From Schlegelella_A sp038258415 (GTDB taxonomy: Bacteria > Pseudomonadota > Gammaproteobacteria > Burkholderiales > Burkholderiaceae_C), in contig JBBSPY010000002.1 in assembly GCA_038258415.1 (NCBI GenBank), forward strand, positions 1-52,017: 52,017 nucleotides of DNA. The letters run 5' to 3'. Of the stretch, positions 8,894 to 17,701 are shown one piece after another; positions within the stretch are counted from its first letter, which is position 1, and each line of letters opens with the position of its first letter. The notes beneath the pieces are model-generated. The model ran no database searches and was not told where the DNA came from. It worked only from the letters and a program-made list of their open reading frames with translations. The translations under genes and the position numbers were made by a program.

Positions 8894-10261
8894 TCAGGCG
8901 GCGTGTTCCTTCAGCACGTCGGCGATCGTGCTGATCGCCTGGTCGATGTGCGACTCCTCGACGATGAGCGGCGGCGACAGGGCGATGATGTCGCCGGTGG
9001 TGCGAACCAGCACGCCGCGCTCGAAGCAGGCGCGCAGGATGTCGAAGCCGCGCTTGCCAGGCGCACCGTCGATGGGCTTGAGCTCGATCGCGCCGACCAG
9101 GCCGATGTTGCGCACGTCGATGACGTTCGGATGCTCGTCGAGCGAATGCAGCGCGTGCTCCCAGGTCGCGGCCATCTTCGCGCCGCGCGTGAGCAGATCC
9201 TCGTCGGCGTAGGTGTCGAGCGTCGCCAGCGCGGCGGCGCAGGCAAGCGGGTGTGCCGAGTAGGTGTAGCCGTGCGGGAACTCGATCATGTACTCCGCGC
9301 CACCATGCATGAAGGCGTCGTGAATCGAGCGCTTCGCGAGCACCGCGCCCATCGGCACGCAGCCGTTGCTGATGCCCTTGGCGACGGTCATCAGGTCGGG
9401 GACAACGCCGAAGTAGTCAGCCGCGAACGGCGTTCCCAGGCGGCCGAAGCCGGTGATGACCTCGTCGAAGATCAGCAGGATGCCGTGCTTGTCGCAGATC
9501 GCGCGCAGCCGCTCGAGATAGCCCTTCGGCGGCAGGATCACGCCGGTCGAGCCCGCGACCGGTTCGACGATGACCGCCGCGATGGTCGAAGCGTCGTGCA
9601 ACGTGACGATGCGTTCGAGGTCGTCGGCCAGCTCGGCGCCATGGGCCGGCACGCCGCGCGAGAACGCGTTCTGCTTGAGGTCGAGGGTGTGGCGCAGGTG
9701 GTCGACGCCGCCGACCATCGTGCCGAAGCTCTTGCGGTTGCCGGCGATGCCGCCGACCGAGATGCCGCCGAAGTTCACGCCGTGGTAGCCGCGCTCGCGG
9801 CCGATGAGCCGGGTGCGCTGGCCTTCGCCTTTGGCCCGGTGGTAGGCGATCGCCATCTTCAGCGCCGTCTCGACCGCTTCGGAGCCGGAGTTCGTGAAGA
9901 AGACCTTCTCGAGACCCTTGGGCGCGATCCCGACGAGTCGGGTCGCCAGCTCGAACGACTTGGCGTGCGCCATGTTGAATCCGGGCGCGAAGTCCATTTC
10001 CTCGGCCTGCTCGGCGATCGCGCGGACGATCTTCGGGCGCGCGTGGCCGGCGTTGACGCACCACAGGCCGGCCACCGCGTCGAGCACCTGGCGGCCTTCC
10101 GGCGTCCAGTAGTGCATGCCTTTGGCCTTGGCGAGCATCCGCGGTGCGCTCTTGAACTGGCGCTCGGCGGTGAACGGCATCCAGAACGCGTCGAGGTCCT
10201 GTGGAGCGGTCCGCGTCGCCTTGGGTGCGGCGCCGGTCGACGGCAGGTGATCCTTGTGCAT
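8894..10261 (-). CDS. omega-amino acid (beta-alanine):pyruvate aminotransferase
   Basis: A class III PLP aminotransferase of 455 residues. The opening 'LDAFWMPFTAERQF' and the block 'GLWCVNAGHARPKI' are typical of omega-amino-acid:pyruvate transaminases (BauA type). The PLP site has Asp266 in 'IFDEVITGFGR' and Lys295 in 'VAKGISNG'; the phosphate block 'TNSGSEAVETALK' lies at 123-135. ATG 10261 sits just after a GAGGAG ribosome site; an in-frame GTG 10 codons upstream is less likely. Beta-alanine arises from polyamine breakdown, and the gene is the first of a run with potGHI, so polyamine or beta-alanine use is a reasonable role. Putrescine:pyruvate transaminase (SpuC-like) is the main alternative. 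Confidence 0.9.
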   Translation of the reverse strand: MHKDHLPSTGAAPKATRTAPQDLDAFWMPFTAERQFKSAPRMLAKAKGMHYWTPEGRQVLDAVAGLWCVNAGHARPKIVRAIAEQAEEMDFAPGFNMAHAKSFELATRLVGIAPKGLEKVFFTNSGSEAVETALKMAIAYHRAKGEGQRTRLIGRERGYHGVNFGGISVGGIAGNRKSFGTMVGGVDHLRHTLDLKQNAFSRGVPAHGAELADDLERIVTLHDASTIAAVIVEPVAGSTGVILPPKGYLERLRAICDKHGILLIFDEVITGFGRLGTPFAADYFGVVPDLMTVAKGISNGCVPMGAVLAKRSIHDAFMHGGAEYMIEFPHGYTYSAHPLACAAALATLDTYADEDLLTRGAKMAATWEHALHSLDEHPNVIDVRNIGLVGAIELKPIDGAPGKRGFDILRACFERGVLVRTTGDIIALSPPLIVEESHIDQAISTIADVLKEHAA

Positions 10262-10557
10262 GCATGCTCCTCGTATGGGGACGACGCCCATCGCGCGCCG
10301 AAGGCGCTGAGTCTAGAAGATTAGCCGGCCGAAACGTTTCCATGATGCGGAAAGAGAATTCCGGATCGCGGAACACAGCCATGCTGCGCTGCCGCAAAAT
10401 TCTTCATCGTGAGAATGCATCACTTCACTCGGCTGTGAGAAAGTCTCTGCAAGTGTTTGTCAAACCTGAACTTTTATCAAATTCCTCGAGTCTCTGGCAC
10501 GGCGACAGAGGCGTTGCAGGACCCGTATCCTTGGCTCCATTCAACACGGGAGCCCCC
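10262..10557. promoter_or_regulatory. divergent intergenic region with a cluster of inverted repeats
   Basis: This 296-bp gap separates the leftward aminotransferase operon from rightward aceA and is visibly richer in A/T than its surroundings. It holds a perfect 10-bp palindrome GAAACGTTTC at 10331-10340, then CGGAA (10348), TTCCG (10359) and CGGAA (10369) spaced 10-11 bp apart, giving two inverted pairs on one helix face. A looser dyad ATTCT-8-AGAAT follows near 10399-10416. I found no convincing -35/-10 pair, so promoter positions are not called. The repeats are candidate operator sites for one or both transcripts. Confidence 0.45.
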
Positions 10558-11859
10558 ATGACTCAGCCGACGCGCGCACAACAAGCCGATGAACTCGAAT
10601 CCAGCTGGGCCGCGTCGCCTCGCTGGAAGGGCGTCAAGCGAAGCTATTCCGGCGCCGACGTCATCCGGCTGCGCGGCTCGGTGCCGATCGAGCACACGCT
10701 GGCCCGGCGCGGCGCCGAGAAGCTTTGGACCCTCGTCAACACCGAGCCGTTCGTGAACACGCTGGGTGCATTGACCGGAAACCAGGCGATGCAGCAGGTT
10801 CGGGCTGGCCTGAAGGCCATCTATCTCTCCGGCTGGCAGGTCGCGGGCGACGCCAACATGGCCGGCGAGATGTATCCGGACCAGTCGCTCTACCCCGTGA
10901 ACTCGGTGCCGATGGTCGTCAAGCGGATCAACAACACCTTCCAGCGCGCCGACCAGATCCAGTGGTCGGAGGGCAAGGACGACATCGACTGGTTCGCACC
11001 CATCGTCGCCGACGCCGAAGCGGGCTTCGGCGGAGGTCTCAATGCCTTCGAGCTGATGAAGTCGATGATCGAGGCCGGCGCGGCCGGCGTCCACTTCGAG
11101 GACCAGCTGGCCTCGGTCAAGAAGTGCGGCCACATGGGCGGCAAGGTGCTGGTGCCGACGCGGGAGGCGACCGCAAAGCTCACCGCGGCGCGCCTCGCCG
11201 CCGACGTGATGGGCGTGCCGACGCTCGTCATCGCCCGCACCGATGCCGAGGCCGCCGACCTCGTCACGAGCGACGTCGACGAGAACGACAAGCCCTTCCT
11301 CACCGGCGATCGCACCGTCGAGGGGTTCTTCCGCACGAAACCGGGCCTCGACCAGGCGGTGTCGCGTGGACTGGCCTACAGCGAAGTCGCCGACATGGTG
11401 TGGTGCGAGACCGGCAAGCCCGACCTCGCCTATGCCAAGGCGTTCGCCGAAGCGATCCACCGCAAGTTCCCGGGCAAGCTGCTGGCCTACAACTGCTCGC
11501 CGAGCTTCAACTGGAAGAAGAACCTCGACGACGCGACGATCGCCAAGTTCCAGCGCGAGCTGGGCGCAATGGGCTACAAGTTCCAGTTCATCACCCTGGC
11601 CGGCTTCCACAGCCTGAACTACTCGATGTTCCACCTGGCGCACGGCTACGCGCGCAACAGCATGACGGCCTTCGTCGAACTGCAGGAAGCCGAGTTCGCG
11701 GCGGCCGAGAAGGGCTTCACCGCGGTCAAGCATCAACGCGAGGTCGGTACCGGGTACTTCGATGCCGTCACGACGACCATCGAGCGAGACGCCTCCACCG
11801 CCGCCTTGAAGGGCTCGACCGAAGACGAACAGTTCTTCGACGACCGCAAGCACGCCTGA
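10558..11859 (+). CDS. aceA: isocitrate lyase
   Basis: A 433-residue enzyme of the glyoxylate shunt that splits isocitrate into succinate and glyoxylate. The signature 'KKCGHMGGKVLVPT' at about 188-201 carries the catalytic Cys190. Other family blocks are 'LSGWQVAGDAN' (90-100), the Mg-binding 'ADAEAGFGG' (151-159) and 'AYNCSPSFNWKK'. The length matches the short bacterial form. ATG 10558 has GGGAG five bases upstream; the open frame before it is in the regulatory gap. Malate synthase is not in the window. A strong terminator follows at 11868. Confidence 0.97.
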   Translation: MTQPTRAQQADELESSWAASPRWKGVKRSYSGADVIRLRGSVPIEHTLARRGAEKLWTLVNTEPFVNTLGALTGNQAMQQVRAGLKAIYLSGWQVAGDANMAGEMYPDQSLYPVNSVPMVVKRINNTFQRADQIQWSEGKDDIDWFAPIVADAEAGFGGGLNAFELMKSMIEAGAAGVHFEDQLASVKKCGHMGGKVLVPTREATAKLTAARLAADVMGVPTLVIARTDAEAADLVTSDVDENDKPFLTGDRTVEGFFRTKPGLDQAVSRGLAYSEVADMVWCETGKPDLAYAKAFAEAIHRKFPGKLLAYNCSPSFNWKKNLDDATIAKFQRELGAMGYKFQFITLAGFHSLNYSMFHLAHGYARNSMTAFVELQEAEFAAAEKGFTAVKHQREVGTGYFDAVTTTIERDASTAALKGSTEDEQFFDDRKHA

Positions 11860-11867
11860 ACCTTGCC

Positions 11868-11897
11868 GCGAGGGGCCCGGAAGGCCGGGCCCCTCGC
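11868..11897 (+). terminator. Rho-independent terminator after aceA
   Basis: A perfect 13-bp stem, GCGAGGGGCCCGG paired with CCGGGCCCCTCGC around an AAGG loop, begins 8 bp after the aceA stop. The bases after it (TTGCTTG) are only partly T-rich. It separates aceA from opgG. Confidence 0.85.
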
Positions 11898-11992
11898 TTG
11901 CTTGCCCCGGAGCATGCCGGGCGCTTTCGTCCGGCATCGCCCGGGCCGTCGGCGAGGATTGCCCTGGTGCGTTAGATCCCAGGGGCCAGTTC

Positions 11993-13567
11993 GTGGCCAC
12001 TTTCTTCCGTCTTCCGATGCGCGCGCCTGTCGTCTTTAGCTGGTCCTCCATGGCCCTTCTGGCCTTCCACACGCTGTTGGTTGCGGCTGGGGCGGCTGCG
12101 CCCGGAGCGCACGCCTTCGGGATCGACGACGTGTCGGCACGCGCCCGCACCCTCGCGGCGAAGCCCTACAAGGCGCCCGCGATCCGGATCGCCAACGAGG
12201 TTCGCGACCTCGACTACGACCAATACCGCGACATCCGCTTCCGGCCGCAGCAGTCGATATGGCGTGCCGAGAAGCTTCCGTTCGAGCTCAACCTGTTCGT
12301 GCAGGGCAGGACCGTTCCGGAGCCGGTCGCCGTCAACATCGTCGAGCCGTCCGGTGTCCGCGCACTGGCGTTCGACCCTGCGTACTTCGATTTCGGCCGC
12401 AACAAGCTGGGCCCCGCGCAGTTGCGCGAGCTGCACTACAACGGTTTTCGCGTCCACCATGCGCTGAACTCGCCGAGCTACAAGGACGAGCTGCTTGTCT
12501 TCCAGGGGGCGAGCTACTTCCGCGCGCTCGGAAAAGGGCAGGGCTACGGGCTGTCGGCGCGCGGCCTCGCCGTCGACACCGCGGCGAGCACGGGCGAAGA
12601 GTTCCCGCGCTTCGTCGAGTTCTGGATCGAACGGCCGAAGGCGCGCGCGACCTCGCTCGTCATTTACGCACTGCTCGACTCGAAGCGCGTCGCGGGTGCC
12701 TACCGCTTCGTCGTCGCGCCCGGCGTCGAGACGGTCATGCAGGTCACCGGCCGGATCTGGCTGCGCGAGCCGATCGGCAAGATCGGGATCGCGCCGCTGA
12801 CGAGCATGTACACCTTCGGCGAGAACCAGCCCGGCCGGGACGACTTCCGGCCCGAGGTGCACGACTCCGACGGCCTCGCGGTCCAGGGCGCCGACGGTGA
12901 ATGGATATGGCGCCCGCTGGTCAACCCGCGCCGGTTGCTCGTCACCTCGTTCGCGATGGACAACCCGAAGGGATTCGGTCTCATGCAGCGCGATCGGGCT
13001 GCCTCGAGCTACGAGGATCCGGAGGCACTGTACGAGCGGCGGCCGAGCGCCTGGGTCGAGCCGGTCGGGTCGTGGGGGGCCGGTCGCGTCGAGCTGGTGC
13101 AGATCCCCACGCCCGACGAAACCAACGACAACATCGTCGCTTATTGGGTTCCGGAGCAGGTGCCTGCGCCGGGTCGGCCGTTCGAGTTCGCGTATCGGCT
13201 GAGATGGCAGACGACCGGGACGCTGCCGGCCGGGAAGGGCTGGGTGACGCAGACCCGCCGTGGGCGTGGGTTCGTTCGCAAGGCCGATGGCGACATCAAC
13301 TTCGTCGTCGATTTCGACGGACCCGCCCTGCGCGGCCTGCCCGCCAACGAGACGCCCGAACCGGTCGTGTGGGCCGACGCAAACGCCGAGATGCACGAGC
13401 GCAACCTCTTTCGCAACCGCAGCAACGGAAGCTGGCGCATGACCGTTCGCTTCAAGCGCATGGATGCCGCCAAGCCAGTCGAGCTGCGCGCCTACCTGCA
13501 GCGCAAGCGCCAACCGATCACCGAGACGTGGAGCTACGTCCTTCCCGCGGAACCCGACAAGCCATGA
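11993..13567 (+). CDS. opgG: periplasmic glucan biosynthesis protein OpgG (MdoG)
   Basis: A 524-residue periplasmic protein needed for making osmoregulated periplasmic glucans, probably for adding branches to the backbone made by OpgH. The N-terminus is a signal peptide ending near 'GAHA|FG' (about residue 42). The mature part begins with 'IDDVSARARTLAAKPYKAP' and holds family blocks such as 'YDQYRDIRF' and 'TSMYTFGENQPG'. GTG 11993 is preferred because AGGGG lies seven bases before it; ATG 12017 would still leave a usable signal. The stop overlaps the opgH start. Confidence 0.93.
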   Translation: MATFFRLPMRAPVVFSWSSMALLAFHTLLVAAGAAAPGAHAFGIDDVSARARTLAAKPYKAPAIRIANEVRDLDYDQYRDIRFRPQQSIWRAEKLPFELNLFVQGRTVPEPVAVNIVEPSGVRALAFDPAYFDFGRNKLGPAQLRELHYNGFRVHHALNSPSYKDELLVFQGASYFRALGKGQGYGLSARGLAVDTAASTGEEFPRFVEFWIERPKARATSLVIYALLDSKRVAGAYRFVVAPGVETVMQVTGRIWLREPIGKIGIAPLTSMYTFGENQPGRDDFRPEVHDSDGLAVQGADGEWIWRPLVNPRRLLVTSFAMDNPKGFGLMQRDRAASSYEDPEALYERRPSAWVEPVGSWGAGRVELVQIPTPDETNDNIVAYWVPEQVPAPGRPFEFAYRLRWQTTGTLPAGKGWVTQTRRGRGFVRKADGDINFVVDFDGPALRGLPANETPEPVVWADANAEMHERNLFRNRSNGSWRMTVRFKRMDAAKPVELRAYLQRKRQPITETWSYVLPAEPDKP

Positions 13568-15846
13568 CAGAACCGAAGAACGCGCCGGACCGCAAGACTT
13601 CGTGCGCACACCCGCCGCTCGATCGCGGCTCGATGCTAGCCGCGCCGTGGGCCGGCCCGCTGCTGGCTCGGCCGTTGCGGCAGCTGCGCGGCAAGCGGAG
13701 CGCGCGCACGTCGCGCCGGCCGGGCGACCGCAGCCCGCTGCGTCTGCGCCGTGTTGCGCTGCTCGCGCTGGTGCTCGCCGGTGCCTGGGTGGGCGCGCAC
13801 GCGATGGCCGAGGTGCTGCCGATGCACGGCAACGCGTGGGCCGAGCGCGGGCTGCTCGTGCTCTTCGCCGTTCTCTTCGGATGGATCTCGGCGGGCTTCT
13901 GGACCGGCATCATGGGCGCGTATGTCCTGGTTCGCGGCGAGCCCGGACCGCTGCTGCGCGGTGCCGTCGACGCGACGCTGATGCCGCTCGACCCGACGGC
14001 GCGGACCGCGATCGTCATGCCGATCTGCAACGAGCACGTGCCGACGGTCTTCGGCGGGCTGGCGGCAACGATCGCCTCCCTGGGCTCGACAGGCGAAGCG
14101 ACCAACTTCGACGTCTACGTCCTCAGCGACACCCGCGACCCCGACATCCGTGCCGCCGAGCAGGCGGCCTGGACCGACCTCGCCGCGGCGCAGCCAGCGG
14201 GCGGCGCCCGCGTGCATTACCGCTGGCGCCAGCAGCGAACCAAGCGCAAGGCAGGCAACGTCGCCGACTTCTGCCGCCGCTGGGGCGCCGGCTACCGCTA
14301 CTTCGTCGTGCTCGACGCCGACAGCGTCATGACGGGCGAGTGCCTGACCTCGCTGGTCCGTCTGATGGAGTCGCATCCGCAGGTGGGCATCATCCAGACG
14401 GCTCCCAGGCCGGTCGGCCACGAGACCTTCCATGCGCGGGTGCAGCAATTCTGCGGCCGCGCCTACGGCCCGCTCTTCACGGCCGGCATGCGCTTCTGGC
14501 AGCTCGGCGAGTCGCACTACTGGGGCCACAACGCGATCCTGCGCATGGGCCCTTTTATGCGGCAGTGCGGCCTCGCGGCGATCGAAGGCAGCGGGTCGCT
14601 CTCGGGCGAAATCCTGTCGCACGACTTCGTCGAGGCCGCGCTCATGCGCCGCGCCGGCTGGCAGGTGTGGGTCGCAGACGACCTCGAGGGCAGCTACGAG
14701 CAGGTGCCGCCCAACCTGATCGCCGAGTTGCAGCGCGATCGCCGCTGGTGCCAGGGCAACCTGCAGAACGCCCGCCTGGCCGCCGAACCCGGAGTGCACA
14801 CGGTGCATCGCACCGCGTTCCTCACCGGCGCCCTTTCCTACGCGACGTCGCCGCTGTGGTTGTTGTTCCTCGTCCTGTCGTCGTTCCTGTTCGCGCAGCA
14901 GGCAGGGAACGAGCCGGTCTACTTCATCGAGTCGTACCAGCTCTTTCCCACTTGGCCGAGCACAAACCTGAAGCTCATGCTGACGCTGTTCGGGCTCACC
15001 GCGGTGCTGCTGTTCGCACCGAAGGTGCTGTCGATCGGTGCCATCGTCGTTCGCGGGCGGGCGGCCCGGTTCGGCGGTACGCCCAGGCTGATCGCCAGCG
15101 CGCTCATCGAATTTGCGCATTCGATGCTGCTGGCACCGGTGCGCATGCTCTTCCACACGGAGTTCGTGCTGGCCGCGGTGTTCGGCTGGAAGCTCGACTG
15201 GAAGTCGCCCCCGCGCGACGACGCTGCCACCAGCTGGAACGAGGCGATCGGCCGGCACGGTCTGCACACCGGGGTGGCCATCGCGTGGACGGCTGCGCTC
15301 GTGCTCGGCAGCTCCGCGTTCCCTTGGTGGCTGTCGCCCATCCTCCTCGGTCTCCTGCTGGCCATCCCGCTCTCGGTGTGGGGCAGCCGGGTGGGGGTCG
15401 GGCTGGCGCTGCACCGTCGTGGCCTGATGCTCACGCCGGAGGAAACCCGGGTGCCGCCGGTGCTGCGCGCCGCTGCACAGGAGGCCGAAGCCATCGCCGG
15501 TCGGCTCGTCTCGTTCGCCGGTGCGGCCACCGACGCCACGGCGCAGCAGCGTTCGGTCGGCGCCTTGCCGATGAGAAACGGCGCCACCGCGGCCGATCGC
15601 TTCAGCCACACCGCCAAGGCAGCGGCGCTGGCCGGTCGGGTCGAGCGGGCCCTCGTCGAAGGTCCCGACGCGCTCTCGAACGACGACCGCCTCCGGCTGC
15701 TGTCGAACACGTCGGCACTGGCGGCGATTCGCGAGGAGGTCGCTGCGCGTCGCGCGCATCCTGCGTGGTGGCATCGCGATGAAGAGGGCGCGGATCGGCT
15801 CCGCCCGGCGAAACCTGGAATGCCAGCGAAGACGGCTTTCGGGTAA
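13564..15846 (+). CDS. opgH: glucans biosynthesis glucosyltransferase OpgH (MdoH)
   Basis: A 760-residue inner-membrane GT2 glucosyltransferase that polymerises UDP-glucose into the linear beta-1,2-glucan backbone. The cytoplasmic catalytic domain has 'VLDADS' (DxD at 251-253), 'LSHDFVEAA' (351-359) and the processive 'QRDRRWCQG' (390-398). Two hydrophobic segments precede it (about 62-80 and 95-122) and several follow (about 414-434, 460-482 and others). It is shorter than the E. coli protein, mainly at the N-terminus. ATG 13564 overlaps the opgG TGA (ATGA), so the pair is translationally coupled. Confidence 0.95.
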   Translation: MTEPKNAPDRKTSCAHPPLDRGSMLAAPWAGPLLARPLRQLRGKRSARTSRRPGDRSPLRLRRVALLALVLAGAWVGAHAMAEVLPMHGNAWAERGLLVLFAVLFGWISAGFWTGIMGAYVLVRGEPGPLLRGAVDATLMPLDPTARTAIVMPICNEHVPTVFGGLAATIASLGSTGEATNFDVYVLSDTRDPDIRAAEQAAWTDLAAAQPAGGARVHYRWRQQRTKRKAGNVADFCRRWGAGYRYFVVLDADSVMTGECLTSLVRLMESHPQVGIIQTAPRPVGHETFHARVQQFCGRAYGPLFTAGMRFWQLGESHYWGHNAILRMGPFMRQCGLAAIEGSGSLSGEILSHDFVEAALMRRAGWQVWVADDLEGSYEQVPPNLIAELQRDRRWCQGNLQNARLAAEPGVHTVHRTAFLTGALSYATSPLWLLFLVLSSFLFAQQAGNEPVYFIESYQLFPTWPSTNLKLMLTLFGLTAVLLFAPKVLSIGAIVVRGRAARFGGTPRLIASALIEFAHSMLLAPVRMLFHTEFVLAAVFGWKLDWKSPPRDDAATSWNEAIGRHGLHTGVAIAWTAALVLGSSAFPWWLSPILLGLLLAIPLSVWGSRVGVGLALHRRGLMLTPEETRVPPVLRAAAQEAEAIAGRLVSFAGAATDATAQQRSVGALPMRNGATAADRFSHTAKAAALAGRVERALVEGPDALSNDDRLRLLSNTSALAAIREEVAARRAHPAWWHRDEEGADRLRPAKPGMPAKTAFG

Positions 15847-15903
15847 GGTCGGATTCGCTGCCGCGCCCCGGTCGATGGAACGGTGGTGCCAGCACCCGCC
15901 CCG

Positions 15904-16374
15904 ATGTCCGAAGACGCCACCACGCTCCGTCGCATCCTCCGCACGTATCACACGATTGCGGTCGTCGGCCTGTCGTCGGAGTGGCACCGCCCGAGCTACT
16001 TCGCGGCGCGGTACATGCAGTCGCACGGGTATCGCATCGTCCCCGTGAATCCGCGCTATGAAGAAGTCCTCGGCGAGCGCTGCCATGCGAGCCTCGAGGA
16101 CGTCGCTGCCGCCGGCGTGCTCGTCGACATCGTCGACGTCTTCCGCAAGACCGAAGACGTGCTGCCGATCGCCCGCTCCGCCATCACCGTCGGCGCGAAG
16201 TGCCTGTGGCAGCAGATCGGCGTCGTCAACGCCGAGGCGGCCGGGCTCGCGGCCAGCGCCGGACTCGACACGGTGATGAACCGTTGCGTGAAGATCGAGC
16301 ACGCGCGGCTGTTCGGCGGGCTGCATTGGGCCGGCGTCAACACCGGTGTCGTGTCGGCGCGGCGCGGCGGCTGA
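15904..16374 (+). CDS. CoA-binding domain protein (YccU-like)
   Basis: A 156-residue single-domain Rossmann protein of the CoA-binding family. The nucleotide loop 'TIAVVGLSSEWHRPSY' lies at about 16-31, followed by 'VNPRYEEVLGERCHASL' and 'LVDIVDVFRK', the usual order in YccU-like proteins. Its cellular role is not established. ATG 15904 was chosen; a GTG seven codons earlier is possible. It precedes metY by 25 bp, a common neighbour arrangement in my experience, but no functional link is shown. Confidence 0.85.
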   Translation: MSEDATTLRRILRTYHTIAVVGLSSEWHRPSYFAARYMQSHGYRIVPVNPRYEEVLGERCHASLEDVAAAGVLVDIVDVFRKTEDVLPIARSAITVGAKCLWQQIGVVNAEAAGLAASAGLDTVMNRCVKIEHARLFGGLHWAGVNTGVVSARRGG

Positions 16375-16399
16375 AGATCGCGAGCAGGCAGGGCGACGC

Positions 16400-17701
16400 A
16401 TGGCCGACCGCGTGTTCCAGCCGGAGACGCTGGCCATCCACGCCGGGCAGATTCCCGACGCGGCCACCGGCGCCCGCGCCCTGCCGATCTACCAGACGAC
16501 GAGCTTCGTCTTCGACAGCGCCGACCACGCCGCCGACCTGTTCAACCTGGCGACCTTCGGCAACGTCTATTCGCGCCTGTCGAATCCCACCGTCGCCGCG
16601 CTGGAAGAGCGGGTCGCCGCGCTGGAGAAGGGCCGCGCCGGGCTCGCCGCGGCGAGCGGCATGGCCGCCGAGGCGATCGCGCTGCTGACGCTGCTCGGAC
16701 AAGGTGACCACGTCGTCGCGGCGGGTGCCCTCTACGGTGGCTCGGTGAGCATGCTCGCCGTCAACCTCGAACGGCTCGGCATCGAGACCACCTTCGTCGA
16801 CGCGACCGACGCCGACGCCTTCGCCGCGGCGATGCGACCGAACACCCGTGCCGTGTTCGCCGAGAGCATCGGCAACCCGAGCCTCGTCGTGCTCGACATC
16901 GCCGCCGTCGCCGAAGTGGCGCACGCGCACGGTGTCCCGTTGATCGTCGACAACACCGTGCCGTCGCCCTTCCTGTGCAACCCGGTCGACTTCGGCGCCG
17001 ACATCGTCGTTCACTCGGCGACCAAGTACCTCGGCGGACACGGCACGACGCTCGGCGGCGTGGTCGTCGAGAGCGGCCGCTTCCCGTGGCACAACGGCAA
17101 GTTCCCCGGCATGACCGAGCCTTCGCGCGGCTACCACGGCGTGCGCTTCCTCGAGACCTTCGGCGACTTCGCTTTCACGATGCGTGCCCGCATGGAAACG
17201 CTGCGCGTCTATGGCGCATCGCTGTCGCCGATGAGCGCCTGGCAGATCCTGCAGGGGGTGGAGACGCTGCCGCTGCGGATGGAGCGGCATTGCTCGAACG
17301 CGCTGGCGGTGGCGAAGTTCCTGCAAGGTCACGAGCGCGTGCGCTGGGTCGACTACCCAGGCCTCGACGGGCATCCGCAGCACGCGCTCGTCGCCCGGCA
17401 GATGCGTGCCACGGGCGGCATCCCCGGCGGCTCCGGCCTGCTCGCCTTCGGCGTCGAGGGCGGGATCGCGGCGGGGGTGAAGTTCATCGAGTCGGCCCGC
17501 TTCATGAGCCACCTCGCCAACATCGGCGACACCCGCACCCTCGTCATCCACCCCGCGTCGACGACGCACCGCCAGCTCGATCCCGAGCAACAGCTCGCAG
17601 CCGGCGTGAAACCGGACATGGTCCGCCTGTCGGTGGGCCTCGAGCACATCGACGACATCCTCTGGGACATCGACCAGGCGCTCGGGACGACCACTCGATG
17701 A
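16400..17701 (+). CDS. metY: O-acetylhomoserine aminocarboxypropyltransferase (sulfhydrylase)
   Basis: A 433-residue PLP enzyme that makes homocysteine (or methionine from methanethiol) from O-acetylhomoserine. The start 'LAIHAGQIPDAATGARALPI' and 'YSRLSNPT' match the MetY branch of the Cys/Met metabolism family, which is longer than cystathionine gamma-synthase. The PLP lysine is Lys209 in 'HSATKYLGGHG', and Asp184 of 'LIVDNTVPSP' holds the ring nitrogen. ATG 16400 follows AGGCAGGG. The TGA overlaps the ATG of the acyl-CoA synthetase gene. Confidence 0.92.
   Translation: MADRVFQPETLAIHAGQIPDAATGARALPIYQTTSFVFDSADHAADLFNLATFGNVYSRLSNPTVAALEERVAALEKGRAGLAAASGMAAEAIALLTLLGQGDHVVAAGALYGGSVSMLAVNLERLGIETTFVDATDADAFAAAMRPNTRAVFAESIGNPSLVVLDIAAVAEVAHAHGVPLIVDNTVPSPFLCNPVDFGADIVVHSATKYLGGHGTTLGGVVVESGRFPWHNGKFPGMTEPSRGYHGVRFLETFGDFAFTMRARMETLRVYGASLSPMSAWQILQGVETLPLRMERHCSNALAVAKFLQGHERVRWVDYPGLDGHPQHALVARQMRATGGIPGGSGLLAFGVEGGIAAGVKFIESARFMSHLANIGDTRTLVIHPASTTHRQLDPEQQLAAGVKPDMVRLSVGLEHIDDILWDIDQALGTTTR

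Noticed and set aside
10495..10520. Possible sigma-54 promoter (TGGCAC followed by TTGCA) before aceA
   Set aside because: The GG and GC doublets are about 20 bp apart instead of the required 12.
16375..16399. SAM riboswitch ahead of metY
   Set aside because: Only 25 bp separate metY from the preceding gene, too short for any known SAM riboswitch.
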